DNA from: Rotaria sordida
Lineage: Eukaryota > Rotifera > Eurotatoria > Philodinida > Philodinidae
Reading direction: 5' to 3'
Length of the DNA: 64,000 bases
Assembly (NCBI GenBank): GCA_905250125.1
Contig: CAJNOL010000434.1
Span: forward strand, 62,001 to 126,000
The position numbers and the translations under genes are program-made. Position 1 is the stretch's first letter, and every line of letters starts with the position of its first letter. This document shows positions 34,756 to 48,794 of this stretch, in pieces. The notes below the pieces were generated by a model, which was not told the origin of the DNA, did not search any database, and worked only from the letters and a program-made list of their open reading frames with translations.

Positions 34756-37311
34756 AATGAGTAAGTTGATTGAAAATCATCAGAGAATTGAAGTCTCCTG
34801 AGTGATAATTTACATAAACAAGGAAGAGAGATCTACAATATTATCGTTAAAAAAAATAAGGAATAGAAATCATAACAATCAATATGATATTAGACAAACG
34901 AAATGATAAAGATCGGACATTATCTCTTCCTTAATCGAATCTAAAAAATGTTCTTTTTCATAATAAATCTTTAAATCATAACGTCAGAAAATCAATAATC
35001 AATAGCTGTCTAACAAAGAAAGAGTCTCAAGTGTGACTCGCAAATTGAACTGATATTTTACTTGTAAATAGGCTCTGACGAGATTACTAGAAGTCTATAA
35101 GGGTTCATCTCCATGCATTATCCTTCCTAAATTATTACCAGTATTTTATCCAGAGTGAGAATCGACGGAGCGGCATTCTTCTGAAGATCAGGTTAAACCT
35201 CTGGGGAGTTTATGGTTGATTCTATATGTTTATGGTTGATTCTATATGTTTGTACTCTCAACAATAAATGTTCGCCTATTCTGAAAATAAAACACTGATT
35301 ATTACAATTTTAATAAATTTTTTAATTTCTAGCAAGGTATTTGTTAAACAATCGAACAATGAAATTTTGCCCATAGGTAGATTTCGTGGATATATGACTG
35401 TTTTTGAGATATTCACGAAATTTACCTATATGAATAACTTCATTGTTTCACAAATACTTTGTCCGAGATAAAAAGTTTCGTAAAATTGTAATAACTTGGG
35501 AAGGACAATGCATGAGAACACAGTCTTATAAGCTCCTAGTAGTCTCGTCAGAGTTTATTTATTGGCAAAATATCAATTCGATTGTTAAGTTATACTTGAA
35601 CGCGTTCTCTCGTAAGTTGAAACGACTAATAATAAGAATTCGTTTCAAATATAGAAAATGAATTAAAATCTATTTAGTTAATATTTAATAAAATTTACTT
35701 ATCTAATTTAATGAAATAGGTTTATTACATAAGCATGAACGAATCAATATTTGAATTTAAATAATTTTATCATTTAAAATAGATTTAAACGCTATTAGAA
35801 AAATTTAACAATTTTATTCGAGTTTGCCTATAAAACAAATCGCAGTCGAATCTCGATTCTCATTCTTCTAATTCTCATTAAAATAGATATCGGCGTTGAT
35901 AAGCTAAACTCGAGAAAACAATATATATATGTATATAGTAACTCCCAACATTATTCAACCAGACTTATTTTTCAATGCCTTAAATGCTAAGAAAAATTCA
36001 CATAATGATTTGATTCCAAGTTTTGCAGCTTCTAGAATTCTCTTTGATCCACCAAATAATTCTCTATAAAATGAAACGTCTTCCAGCTCTCTACAATACT
36101 TTCTGATCTACGGAATGCACAAAAATCGTTTTGTTTTTCTGTTATTTCCATTGTTATATGCCTTCTATAACATTGATATATCTTAGTCACAGCGAAAGAG
36201 TCATTCAAAAAAAGACATCTGTCACGTAGTTTGTCAAGTCGCTCCGATATGGAAAAAATGTTGTAGACAATGTTCTCTACTTAAATTACTCTATAGATTC
36301 TTCTCAGTGTTTATAGTATCGAAAAATAAATTTAGTCGAATAATTTTATGAGTGATTGCATACATCATGAAAGTATATATTCGAATAATAAAATATTCCA
36401 ATCATGCAAGTTTTATAATAATAAAAGTTATTTATTATTAATCGATCATCTCCGTCGAATATGATCTAGTCCTTAAAAGTAATCATTCTATCTACTAGTT
36501 GTATCTTTTTATTTTTTGTATTAATGATGAAAAAAAATAAATCCATACCATACTTTTTATTTTTTCTGAACAAATATTGTTTAGATCTTGAGATATATTG
36601 ATTTTTCAATATTATCTGTTAAAAACAACAAGACACTGATAGTATCATTTAGTACGTTTTTGTTTTCTTTTTATATCTGTAAACATTAGCTATGTTATCA
36701 TTAAAATGTTATAGAATCTTTGTCTAAATATGGTCAATGAGTAATTTTGAATAAATATGGCGTTCCGACTACGCAAACAATTAAGAACTTGTCAAGGCTA
36801 GATAAAAATGACAAGATAATATATTATGCTTGATTAAATAGACATTATTTTTGAAAGGTTAATGTTTTTCTTTCTGTTTTTAGTGTATATGGACAAATGG
36901 AAAATATTAACTACGTATAATAATATGTGTTGTATTGTCATAATGATTTTAATGTATTTACTTAGATAAAACAATAGCACTATATTCGATCTTTTTTTCT
37001 TCCTGAAAAGATCATTTATCGTTTAGATTTATAAGAATATATATATATCTATATATGATCAGAAGATGTTTTTCTTTTTTGCTATAGTTGTGTGTCAACA
37101 AAGAATGAACGAACGTACTCATGATTTGTTTTTTCCTGTTCTTCTATCTTTTCTATCTTATATTTCCTCATCGTGCACGTTCGCTTGCATTATCAAGAAA
37201 GACAATCACATTTTTATGTTCTTCGTCTTTTTTTTTTTTATATTAGAAGCTCATGTATTGTTGTATTCGTGTTTGTTTAGTATCTTTCAGATCGTTCGCC
37301 ATCAATAGAAG
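34756..37311. other. Intergenic sequence upstream of KIF1
   Basis: No gene is supported. It includes a two-copy direct repeat of GTTTATGGTTGATTCTATAT at about 35209-35248 and the short foldback at 35330-35465. The last part should hold the KIF1 promoter and 5' UTR. Confidence 0.5.
35330..35465. repeat. Short foldback element (~135 bp)
   Basis: The left half (AAGGTATTTGTTAAACAATC, then CATAGGTAGATTTCGTGGAT) is complemented by the right half (ATTCACGAAATTTACCTATA, then CATTGTTTCACAAATACTTT). Nearly the whole unit can form one hairpin. It has no coding capacity and looks like a miniature inverted-repeat element. Confidence 0.8.
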
Positions 37312-40300
37312 ATGACGTCGGTCAAAGTAGCCGTTCGTGTTCGACCATTTAATGCTCGTGAACGAGCACGTCAAGCCAAATGTATAATTCGCATGGATCA
37401 AAATGAACAAACAACATTTATAAGAAATCCAATTGATGATACAATAAAACATTATAAATATGATTATTCATATTGGTCATGTGATGAAAATACAAATAAT
37501 GAAAAATTTGCAACACAAAAACAAGTTTATCAAGATTTAGGCATTGAAATGTTAGAACATGCATTTGAAGGATATAATGTTTGTATATTTGCCTATGGAC
37601 AAACAGGTGCCGGAAAATCTTTTACAATGATGGGAAAAAATGAAATAGAACAACAAGGTATTATTCCTCGTTTATGTGGAGAATTATTTGAACGTATAAC
37701 ATCATCAACAACTCCACCAATATCATTATCATCATCTCATATAAAACCACGTTATACAGTTGAAGTATCATATATGGAAATTTATTGTGAACGTGTACGA
37801 GATTTACTTTCACCAAAAAAAAGTCAATCAAGTTCACATAATTTACGTGTACGAGAACATCCTATTATGGGACCATATGTTGAAGATTTATCTCGTTTAC
37901 TTGTAACATCTTATGATGATATATCAAGATTAATTGATGAAGGTAATAAAGCTCGAACAGTAGCAGCTACAAATATGAATGAAACATCAAGTCGATCACA
38001 TGCTGTATTTACAATATTATTTTCACAATCAACATATGATAAAATGACAGATTTAACAGCTGAAAAACAATCAAAAATTTCATTAGTAGATTTAGCTGGA
38101 AGTGAACGTGCTGATGCAACTGGTGCAACAGGTGATCGTTTAAAAGAAGGTGCAAATATAAATAAATCATTAACAACACTTGGAAAAGTTATTGCAGCAC
38201 TTGCTGAAATGGTTTGTTAATTAATCAAGAGAGAAAAAATAAACCCATTAATAAAATTATTCAAATATTTTAGAGTTCAAAAAATCGTAAAACACGTTCG
38301 GAAAAAAAAGGTGATTTTATACCATATCGTGATTCTGTATTAACTTGGTTATTAAAAGAAAATCTTGGTAAGTTATTAAGTAGAATTATTCTTTTTTGTT
38401 TGCTTTTGAAAAATTTCTATCATGAAAATGGTAAAATCAAATTGACTATTAAAAATACGTATGTAAGAATAACATTTACTAACACAAATTACAAACTAAA
38501 AGAAAAATAATTAATTTAAATCAATGATAAGATTTCCTTTTTTTTTTTTCTTTTACTTCATCTAGGTGGTAATTCAAAAACAGCTATGATAGCAGCAATA
38601 TCTCCAGCTGATATTAATTATGAAGAAACTTTATCTACACTTCGATATGCTGATCGTGCAAAAGCAATTGTTTGTAAAGCTGTTATTAATGAAGATGCAA
38701 ATGCAAAATTAATACGTGACTTAAAAGAAGAAATAATTAAATTACGAGAATTATTAAGACATGAAGCTGGTATTGATATATCACCAGATGGTATACCAAC
38801 ATCAATTGTATCTACAAGTACTACTAAACATCCACGATTAAAATCTTCTTCATCACAAAGTAGTGAAGATGCATTAGAACGTTTAAAAGAAAATCAAAAA
38901 TTAATGGATTCATTATGTATGTCATATGAAGAAAAATTAAAGAAAACAGAAAAAATTATGGTAGAAAGGTATAAATAAAGATTTATAAACAATTGAAATA
39001 ATAGGATTAAGTGTTTTTTTTTTTTTTTAGAGAAGCAGCTTTTCATGAACTTGGTGTTTATTCAAAAAATGATGGAAATGCTGTTGGGATTTTTTCACCA
39101 AAAAATGTAAGAATTTATATAAAATAAATATAATAATGAAAATTTATTATTATTATTTTAGTCTCCTCATTTGGTCAATCTTAATGAAGATCCATTAATG
39201 TCCGAATGTTTAATGTATTTTATTAAAGATGGTACAACTCGGTAAGATAAATTATTTAATCGAATGTTATGAAAGACAATGCTAATAACTATCATCTTCA
39301 CTCATAAATTTATAAATGTTCTTATAAGTTAAATTATTGAAATTAAAATATTTTTGTCTACTTTCAATATTTAATAATTTGAAGTTCTTTGATACTTCTA
39401 GAATATTAGGAAATTTTGATTTCTAAAATCTGACATTTGTAAACTATCCATTTGAATGGAAACTCAGAAATAAGAGTTTAGTAATTGGATACAGCGATCG
39501 ATTATACCTAGTTATTGTCGATTTCAATGTTTTGTTTTTATCTAGTGTTGGCCGTCCTGATGCACCTGTACATCAAGATATTGTTTTATCTGGTTCACAT
39601 ATAGAACCTGAACATTGTATAATAACAAATTCTCAAAATATTGTTCATTTAAAACCATGTAGTGGAACAGCAATGTGTTATGTTAATGGAAAAAAAGTTA
39701 ATTTTAATACAACTGTTGATTTAACATCTGGATCTCGTGTTATATTTGGTAAATCACATGTTTTCCGTTTTCTTAATCCTGAACAAGCACGAAGAAAAAA
39801 TACAAAAACAGAATCATCATCTGGTGGTAAATTTTCTTCCAAAATAAAATAAAATAATCTTTTTGTTTGTTTTTTTTTTGCTTTGGATTATATAGAACCA
39901 ACTGATTGGAATAGTGCAATACAAGAGTTATTAGAAAAACAAGGTGTTGATATAAAACATGAAATGGAAAAAAAGTAAATTTGTTTTTCCTATTAGAAAA
40001 GAAAAAAATTTGTTTTTTTTTTTTATTTTGTTTTTCTAAAGACTTTTAACAATGGAAGAAGCATTCAAAAGAGAAAAAGAAGAAGCTGATCGTCTTTTAC
40101 GTGAACAAAAACTTGAATATGAATCTAAAATAGTTGAATTACAAAAACAAGTTATGGAAACATCAATGAGTCAATCAATGCTTTCATCTATATTATCATC
40201 ATCAGGTTTTGTTGATACATCATCATTTAAACAAAATCCATTTCAACAAGATTATAATGAAAATGATAATGACACACTTAATTGTAAGAAATAATAAATA

Positions 40301-43300
40301 TTTTGTTTTTTTGTTCATATATTTTGTATTTCAGATTGTTCTTGGTCAGAACAAGATTATCAATTAGCTTGGTGGGCATGGAAAAAATGGCGTTATCATC
40401 AAATGACATCATTAAAAGTAAGTTTTTTTTTTATTTTTGAAATAATAATTTTTATTCATCGACTTTAAATAGGATTATTCAAATCGTATTCAACCCATTT
40501 GGTTGATTAAGGTATATTGATGTTGTTTTGTCAAAGAAAACAAGAGTAGTCTAAAAGATTGGTAAAACATACTTTGAGCATCGTTTTACTTCGAACATAT
40601 ATCAGTCGATAGAACTGAAAATTCTAACTCTGCTGGACTCTACTCTGAACTAACTTCATCTAACGCACATTTATTTATTTGAACGTTTGGCTCAGAATTT
40701 GAAGCTCCATCGACTGGTATAAATTCCAAGTAAAATGACGCTCATTCCAAATTTTCCTGTACTAAGAAAAATCAGCGTAAAATCTTGAACCTATTGAATA
40801 AGAGCAGTAATCTGTAGCACAATGTAATGGCATATAAAATTGAATGACAAAAAACAATTAATGGTCTTGACTTAATCCAACCATGAATTAACTATGCAAT
40901 CTTCTATAACGACCAATATTATTGCAAAAATGCATATTCAACATTGTGTGGATTTTCAAAAATAAAAATGTCAAATGATACTAAAATATTACAAATCTTT
41001 GTTAAACAATCGCTGAAAAAAAAGTCAACATTTTGAAAAAAGTTTATTGAATATTATTTTTCATACATTTTAAGTTTAAAAGTTAAATTTACTTTCTCAA
41101 ATTATCTTATACACTGATTTTTCTTAATACTGAACAATTGTTATGATAATCTTCATTTAAGCTCATAGTATAGATAAAACTCCTAAAAGAGTTGGTGCTA
41201 TTAGGCCTTTCTTCTCGAGTTATGGCTGTTTTATTGAACTTTTGTAGGATATCATGAGAAAAATTATAACAAAGAATTTCAAAACAATCCCAATTTTTAA
41301 GCGTACGATATCTTAAGAAGAAATCATCCGCTTGTCACATATATTGCTTGTCGAATATGAACGCTTAATAAATAATTTTTATATTATCTTTAAACTCTGC
41401 TTATTAAATATTCCAATATATTTTAATTATTGATTTATGTTTTTTTTTTTCTTTCAAAATTTTATTCATTTTAAAATATTAATTTATTATTTTCTTAGGA
41501 TCTTTTATGGGCTAATAGTGTTTATTTAAAAGAAGCAAATGCCATAAGTGTTGAATTACAGAAACGTGTACAATTTCAATTTGTTCTTTTAACTGATACA
41601 CTTTATTCACCATTACCTACTGATTTATGTTTATCACCATCATCATTACAACGTACAATTGTTGCTGTTGAAGTACAAGATTTAAAAAATGGCGCACGAC
41701 ATTATTGGACATTAGAAAAATTTCGGTAAGTTAATTTTTCCACAGGAAAAAAAAATCAATTTTTTTTTAATGCCACTTTTATGCTTCACGAATAGTACAT
41801 TAACACGAACCTTTTTTTTTTTTGAAACAAAATATTGAGAAACTCTTTCGGAACTTCAATAATCTTCTTTTTTTTTTGTTCACATATATCCGAGTTTGAT
41901 TCGGACCGGGTTGGATCATAAAAATTTGATCCATGTAGGTTCCTAATATATATTTGTTTGAGCTTTTTTGTTTTTTTATTCATTTATGATACATTTTTTC
42001 CTAAGATTTTTATGTCTGTCAGGAAATATTTCCGATCAATTTTTTTCATATATGTTTACACCAGACATTTCATTCTTCTTAAAAAGTTGAAATTTCGAGG
42101 ATATTACATCATAACGGTATATCAAAAAAAAAAAAAATTCATGCAAAAATTTTATTCGGTACTATTTCTCAAGTGTAGATAAAATATTAATCTTTTCTTT
42201 TTAATCTAAAACTATAAATTTGAATATCCTCTCGAATCTACATCCGCACACACACATATAGATCGCGTCTGGAAATTATGCGTCATATATACAATTGTGA
42301 ACAAATATCAATACCACGTGCAGTAAGTTATAATGATATGAGCGATTCATCATCGCAACATATTATTATGACATCTGATACTCGACATTCAAGTTTTGAT
42401 GATTCAATTCCAACTCCAACTCCAGCTGTTAAAGGACAATTTGATTTTTCATCAAAAGCCAGGTTCGTGTATGTTGTAGTCATTATATATTGTATATCAT
42501 AAATATATTACGAAATTTATATGTTATAAAATAAATTTATTTTCTGAATTTTTTCTATTTTTTAAAAAATAGACAACGACTTGAATTAATGCGTGAAATG
42601 TATACAAATGCTGCTGATATTTCACCAACATCACCTGATCAAAATCTTGAATCAATATTAACAGGTGATATGTCAACAACTACAATTCAAAATGATCCAT
42701 TTTATGATCGTTTTCCTTGGTTTCGACCAATTGGAAGGTAAAAATTAAATTCTTTTATTTCGAATTTTTTTTTTTATTTTTAAATTATTTTTTATATTTT
42801 TCTCAAGAGCATTTGTTTATTTAACAAATCTTTTATATGGTATACCATTAGTACAAAATGTTGCTATTGTATCTGAACATGGTGAAATAAAAGGTTATTT
42901 AAAAATAGCTGTACAACAATTACAAACAACTGATACACCTAATGAACAAATTAAATTAATGAGAACATATAGAAATGCAAGTGGAATGACAAAAATTGTC
43001 TTTGATGATGAAAATTATTTTCAAGTATGTTTATTTTATGAAATATAATCTATAAACATTCACCTGCCTGGAGTTATAGATGTTGTTAATATACGATTAA
43101 AGACTGTAGTTATAAAAAAAAATTGAACCATTTTCTTATTGCATTTCTAGAGGATTGAGTAAATGTGTCTTAAAATAGACCGAATAAAACAATCTCTCTA
43201 TAATTAGCAAGAGCAGTTACATTGTGTTTAATCCCACACAGATTACACTAATAGCTTTTTTTGTTTTTGTATAGAATAAAAATATATATATATGAAGATA

Positions 43301-46300
43301 GAATAGATATTAAAGAAGTCATGTTTTTTCATATTAAATTTTCGCTAATTTAATATCATAGGTGTCAAAAAATGAGTTTGTTCTTCTTCTTTTTTTTTGA
43401 TTTGGTTAAAGTGTTGTGACATTTATTCAAATGAATCTGTTCGATCAAGCCTAAAAATGATAAAAATTGAATTAAAAAGAAGATCGAACAATTATTTATG
43501 AATGAAATAAAATCGAAATTTGATAGAATTGTTTTCTATTTAACAAGATTTTTTGTATAAGCATCTAAGCTAATTAATCGAAGAAACAATTTAAATATAG
43601 TCATTTTTCGTCAAAAATAAATATTGTCTTGAGTAGTGATGTATGAGATCAGTTTAGTACTGCGACCAGAACTAGAACTTGTAGTTAAATTTTCCATGAT
43701 TTGTAGCGAATTATATAATAAATCATTTAAGATTTTTTTTTAAAGATTTAATACAGACAAATTCTGAAATAGTATTCTCTAAGTTGAGATCGGATCGACA
43801 CCAACATAAAAAAAAGAGAAACTTGTTTCCGCACATCTGTCAGACTTTGATCTGGATCTTAAGGCAACTATTCCAGAATTTATTCGTATAATATCTAGAA
43901 AAAAAATTCTTAAATACTCGTTTTTTTTTTTATTTATTCAGCTATTGTCGATAGTTTTTAGAAAGGAGGAAAGAACAAAACTCATCATGACCCGGCCACT
44001 CACACTACAGACGATCTGTTACCAGGTTGTCCCTCTCTCTCACTCTTAGTCACTTTGTAATGGTATTGTCTGCTTTTTTTCATGCCAGAGAAGGGCAAAT
44101 GATATTTTATGAAGTGGCAGAAAGTCGAACATTAGGAGGGGAGAGTCTCCCTAATCGAGAACCATGATTATCTTTCTTGAATTATTTTTTTATTGGTATG
44201 ATTTATAAGATGGCTAGCTTAAAATCTAACTATAATCTTTTCTCGAAATATTATGTTTTTCGATATTGATAATATTTCAGGAATTTAAAAAAAAAAAAAA
44301 GAAAATTTTAATCATCAAACAATTATTTTACTTTTTAAGAGTATGAAAAGTTCATCTACGGCTGATTTAACAAAAGCATGCGATTCTTCAGATCCATATT
44401 TTCGTTATGTCGAAGGGCAATCTCAATTTGGTCTTAATGATATTTCACAACAAAAAACAATTTCTGATTCTTCACCATCATCTAATCTTTCTAGTAAATA
44501 TATTTTAAATCCTTATTATTTATTTATTTTTGTTTTTTTTTTTTATAAAAATATAGAAGAATCTCAAATAATACTTAAAAATGATAATTCATCAAATGAA
44601 TTCGTACCACAACTTGGTGTTGAATATCAATTTCGTGTAACAGTTTTAGAAGCATCACAAATATCATCGGATTATGTCGATATTTTTTGTCAATTTAATT
44701 TTTTACATCAACATCAAGAAGCATATTCAACAGAACCACTTAAGAATCAAGGCAAACCAGGACCACCATTAGGTTTTTTTCATGTACAAAATGTAAGATT
44801 AAAATAAAAATTTTATTTTCTTACATATAAAAAGAGAAGAAAACAAAAAACATGTTTGTCGTCTTTTATAGTTCAGTGTTATTGTAACACATTCATTTAT
44901 TGATTATCTTCGAACAAAACCAATTGTATTCGAAGTCATGGGTCATTATCAAGAACATTTAAGTCCAACAAAAACTAGGTAATGAAAATTTATTCTATAA
45001 AATTTAATTTTCATAAAAAAAAAATCAAATTATATTTAGTTCAACAACAACAAATTGTTTATCAGCAACAACTTCAGCATCATTAACTTTTTCAAAACCA
45101 GTTCCTGCTCAAACACTTAATCCAATGACAGCTGTTAGGTTAGTTAAATCTACATGATTATAAATAGTAAATCTGAATGAGAAAAAATCATCACAGTAGA
45201 CATAAGTTATAAAATTTGAATAAATCTCGAAGAAGAAGCAAAAAAGTTTTTCTCTGAAACTTTGAGAATATCTTAAAGATCAATAAACATTTTATCGTTC
45301 GTTTTAGAACTAAATTTAATTTTCTTTGATTTTTTTTTTTTTTTTTCTTCTAATAGTACAACAAATCAAGTTCATGCTACACATGATCTTCTTGTTTGGT
45401 ATGAAATTTTTGAATTATCACCTACTGGAGAGTAAGTTTCTTATTTTAATCGATAGAACAAAAAAAGAAAGAAAAAACGAAATCTTTTATTTTCATTAAT
45501 AAATAGATATGCTGCTGCAACAGTTGATCATTCGGATGATGTTCCATGTTCAGGTCGATTTATTCTTCATCAAGGTATTCAACGTCGTATTGGAATAACT
45601 CTTTGTCATGAATCTGGTTCAGAACTTATTTGGAAAGATGTACAAGAAGTTGTTGTTGGTAAAAAAAAATTTTTTTCGATAAAAAAAGAACAAAATTCAA
45701 TACTTTTTTTTTGTTTTTTTCTAAAATAGGTCGTATTCGTGGTCAACGTGATTCAGTTTTTGATGAATCTGATGGTCAAGTATTATCATTAAATGTAATT
45801 TCAGCACATTATATTCAAAAACAACATGATGAACGAACATTTTATCATTTTGAAGTTGCATGGGATTCATCATTACATAATTCATTATTACTTAATCGTT
45901 GTACATCAAGTGGAAATTCTGTTTATTTAACAATATCATCATATCTTGAAATCGAAAATTCTTTTCAACCAGCTATAATAACAAAAGATCTTTGTCTTGT
46001 TTTATATCCACGTGGTGGTGATTCAACATCACGTATACGTTCATCATTAAAAAATTTTTTCTTAGCAACTAATTCTATAACATCATCATTTTATGATTCA
46101 ATAAATGAACATTCAAATCGTGTATCAGCTGTTTATGAATTAAAATTACGACGAGCAACACCAATGAATATTATGACACAAGATTCATCATTAATTAATT
46201 CTGATATACAACGACGACAAAGAACAAAAATTGATACATCAAAAATTTATGTACGTGGTGAAGAAATGTTAAATGGTTGGAGACCAAGAAGTGATTCATT

Positions 46301-48540
46301 AATTATTGAACATCAACAAGATTTAGAAAAATTATATAAAATTGAACGTGTAAGTTTTTTTGTTTTTGTTTTTTATTGTTTAATTTAAAATATTTGATTA
46401 AATTTTAATTAGGTTGAATATACAAAACATTTTCTACAAGTAAAAAATCGTTTAGAAAATCCATTAACATCACCAAATGATAATTCACCAGAAAAAATTA
46501 AATATTCATTAAATTCAATTGATCCATCAATACCAATTGATAATCGTCAACAAGATTTACTTCGTCGTTGTGTATCAATGATGTTACCACCACCTTTAAT
46601 TCTACATAAATTAACTATACCAGAAATTGAAGTAAATAATTCGTTTGTTTTTTAAAAATTTCAAAAACAAAAAAAACTCTTTTATTTCTATGAAATAAAT
46701 AGGTCACTACTGATCATCGTTTATCATCCGATGATTTTAGAACAGTTCATTCATTACTTAAATCAGCATCAACATATTCATTTAATACACAACCATTACA
46801 TATGAATACAGCAAATATGATTAATTCATTTATTAAAGCATCTTCTAGTAGTTCGGATCTTTCAAGGTAAAAACAAAAGACAAAAAAACTAGAAGTAAAA
46901 TAAAAATCTCTTAACAATAAAGAATATCATATCAATCGTTTTTGTAAAATATGATCTAAAAGGTGGAGAAAGATGACTATAAGATTTTGACTACAGAACG
47001 ATGTATATGTATGTAGACTTCGAGAGAAAGACTTTCTCTAATCAAAAATCATTGAAAAATTTATAACCACCTGTGAACTTTCTATACCCATCACAGATGT
47101 CTTAACGATACCTGTTTTCTCCATTACGGATCTTGACATAGAGTGACGAACATTTACTACGTCGAATAATACAAAGCTCAAAATAGTTTTTAAAAAAATT
47201 CTTGAAAAAAATATAGGCAGAAGTATTTCGGAGTAAATGAAAACCGTATGTTTGTCTGCTTATGCAAAAACCCTTCATTGTGTGACGAACATCTCTCCTC
47301 TGCCGTAGGTCATAACAGTAGAAACCTACAGGTTTTGTCATACGAAGCAAGACATATGAAGAAAGTACAATTCTACTAAATTATCTCGACTATGAATCGC
47401 TCAAGCTGATCAGTTTTTGTTGTAGATTTTGACTAGAAGTTTTCGAACAAAAGAAAACCTATACTCAACAAATTATAAATTTCAATTTCGTCGATCTACA
47501 CAAGATTGAGTTGTCTAACTTATTCAATTTAACAGTTATAAATGTTTTACTTCAAGCTTTAAAATCAGTCAATTTAAACTATACTAAATTTAGAATATTC
47601 GACTAAACCGAGTTGAATGATAATGTTCATTTGAAATTAAGAATAATCATCACCTTTCGACTCAACTTACGAGGAAACCACCCGAAATGATTCACTGCTT
47701 TTGCACTCATATTTTGGTCATATAGAGTAGACCTATAGACTAGAATAACCCTAAAAGGATTCGGGTCCATAGGTCTCCTCTATATGCTCAAAATATAAGC
47801 TCAAAAGCGATGAATCATTTAGGACGGTTTCCTCGTTAGAGTCTAATATTCCAATTTCAGTATAAATCTACAGCTGAAAACTGACCTGCTTGACTAATTC
47901 ATAGTCGAGATAATTACTTTCCTCGCATATCTTCAAATAGTGAAAATTGCAGATTTCTAGCTGACTTCGTTCTCGAGATATTCAACAAACATCGAAATGT
48001 ATTATATTTTAGCACTAAGAATAGTTTCAATGTATTGTAATAATTATTTGACAAACAAAATCAATAAATTTCTTTCCTATTTAATAGATTTGCACATTTG
48101 GATCCATCTTATTCAATATCATCAGTACATCGAATTGGTGGTATGACTGGTTCAATATCACCTAGTATGCCAAAATCACGTTCAATGGAAAGTTTAATGA
48201 ATACATCAGGTATTGCATTAAAATACATTCCATCAATTGAAGAAGTTCGTATATCACCTGTTGTATCACGTCGTGGTTATTTAAATTTTTTGGAAGAAAA
48301 AGGAACTGGTTGGATAAAAAAATTTGTTGTATGTATTTAAAAAATTAGAACTATTTTAATTTATTATTTATATTCTTTATAAGGTTGTACGACGACCATT
48401 TGCATTTATATATAATCATGAAAAAGATCCTGTTGAACGTGCATTAATTAATTTAGCTACAGCACGTATTGAATTTAATGATGAAGATATAGCAAGTGGA
48501 ACAAGAGTATGAAATGAATTTAAATATTTAATTAATAATC

Positions 48541-48571
<31 letters not shown>

Positions 48572-48794
48572 AGAGTGCTCGTAATACATTTTCTGTTGTA
48601 TCAAAATATCGTGGTTTTCTTATTCAACCATTAGTTGAAAAAGATGTTCATGATTGGCTCTATGCATTTAATCCATTACTTGCTGGACAAATAAAGTAAA
48701 GAAGAAATTGTTTTTTTCTATTGTGATTTTTGATTTAAAAATAATTCTTATTAGATGTCGTTTATCCGGTCGATCAAAAGTAAGTATTGATTAA
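37312..48794 (+). CDS. KIF1A/unc-104-like: Kinesin-3 motor KIF1/UNC-104, about 26 exons
   Basis: This is a plus-end-directed microtubule motor; KIF1/UNC-104 carries synaptic-vesicle precursors and other cargo in neurons. It starts [14 protein letters not shown]. The motor has the P-loop GQTGAGKS, switch [12 protein letters not shown], switch II DLAGSE and a Lys/Arg-rich loop 12 ([13 protein letters not shown], across exons 1-2). The neck reads [12 protein letters not shown]. Then come the FHA domain (exons at about 39175-39830, with GSHIEPEHC), coiled coils (40050-40290), the KIF1B domain ([20 protein letters not shown]), the segment [11 protein letters not shown], the long DUF3694 region, and the C-terminal PH domain ([20 protein letters not shown] to [12 protein letters not shown]). 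The last exon ends at the TAA at 48792-48794. The length is roughly 1,750-1,820 residues, as expected. Checked phases agree. Long introns at 40420-41500, 43025-44340 and 46870-48087 carry repeats. Confidence 0.96.
42262..42462 (+). CDS. Frame-neutral cassette exon of KIF1, paralogous to the next exon
   Basis: This 201-nt exon begins (R)[10 protein letters not shown]; the next exon (42573-42737, 165 nt) begins (R)[10 protein letters not shown]. Both accept the CG left by the previous exon and both end in AG, so either or both can be spliced in frame. Known KIF1 proteins have only the second version, followed by [11 protein letters not shown]. The first is followed instead by a Ser/Thr-rich insert with [17 protein letters not shown]. 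It therefore looks like a duplicated exon that diverged into an optional or alternative segment. Confidence 0.8.
43145..43250. repeat. Dispersed repeat copy in a KIF1 intron
   Basis: Partner of 31205-31325, sharing AAAATAGA..GAATAA.ACAATCTC and TTAGCAAGA..AGTTACAT. It lies in the ~1.3-kb intron between the exons ending at 43024 and starting near 44341. Confidence 0.65.
47668..47837. repeat. Foldback element (170 bp) in a KIF1 intron
   Basis: The left arm ACGAGGAAACCACCCGAAAT is mirrored by ATTTAGGACGGTTTCCTCGT on the right. Matching continues through ATGATTCA, CTTTTG and CATATAGAG..GACCTAT to a short loop near 47750. It is a MITE-like palindrome with no coding capacity, within the 1.2-kb intron between the exons ending at about 46867 and starting near 48088. 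Confidence 0.85.
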
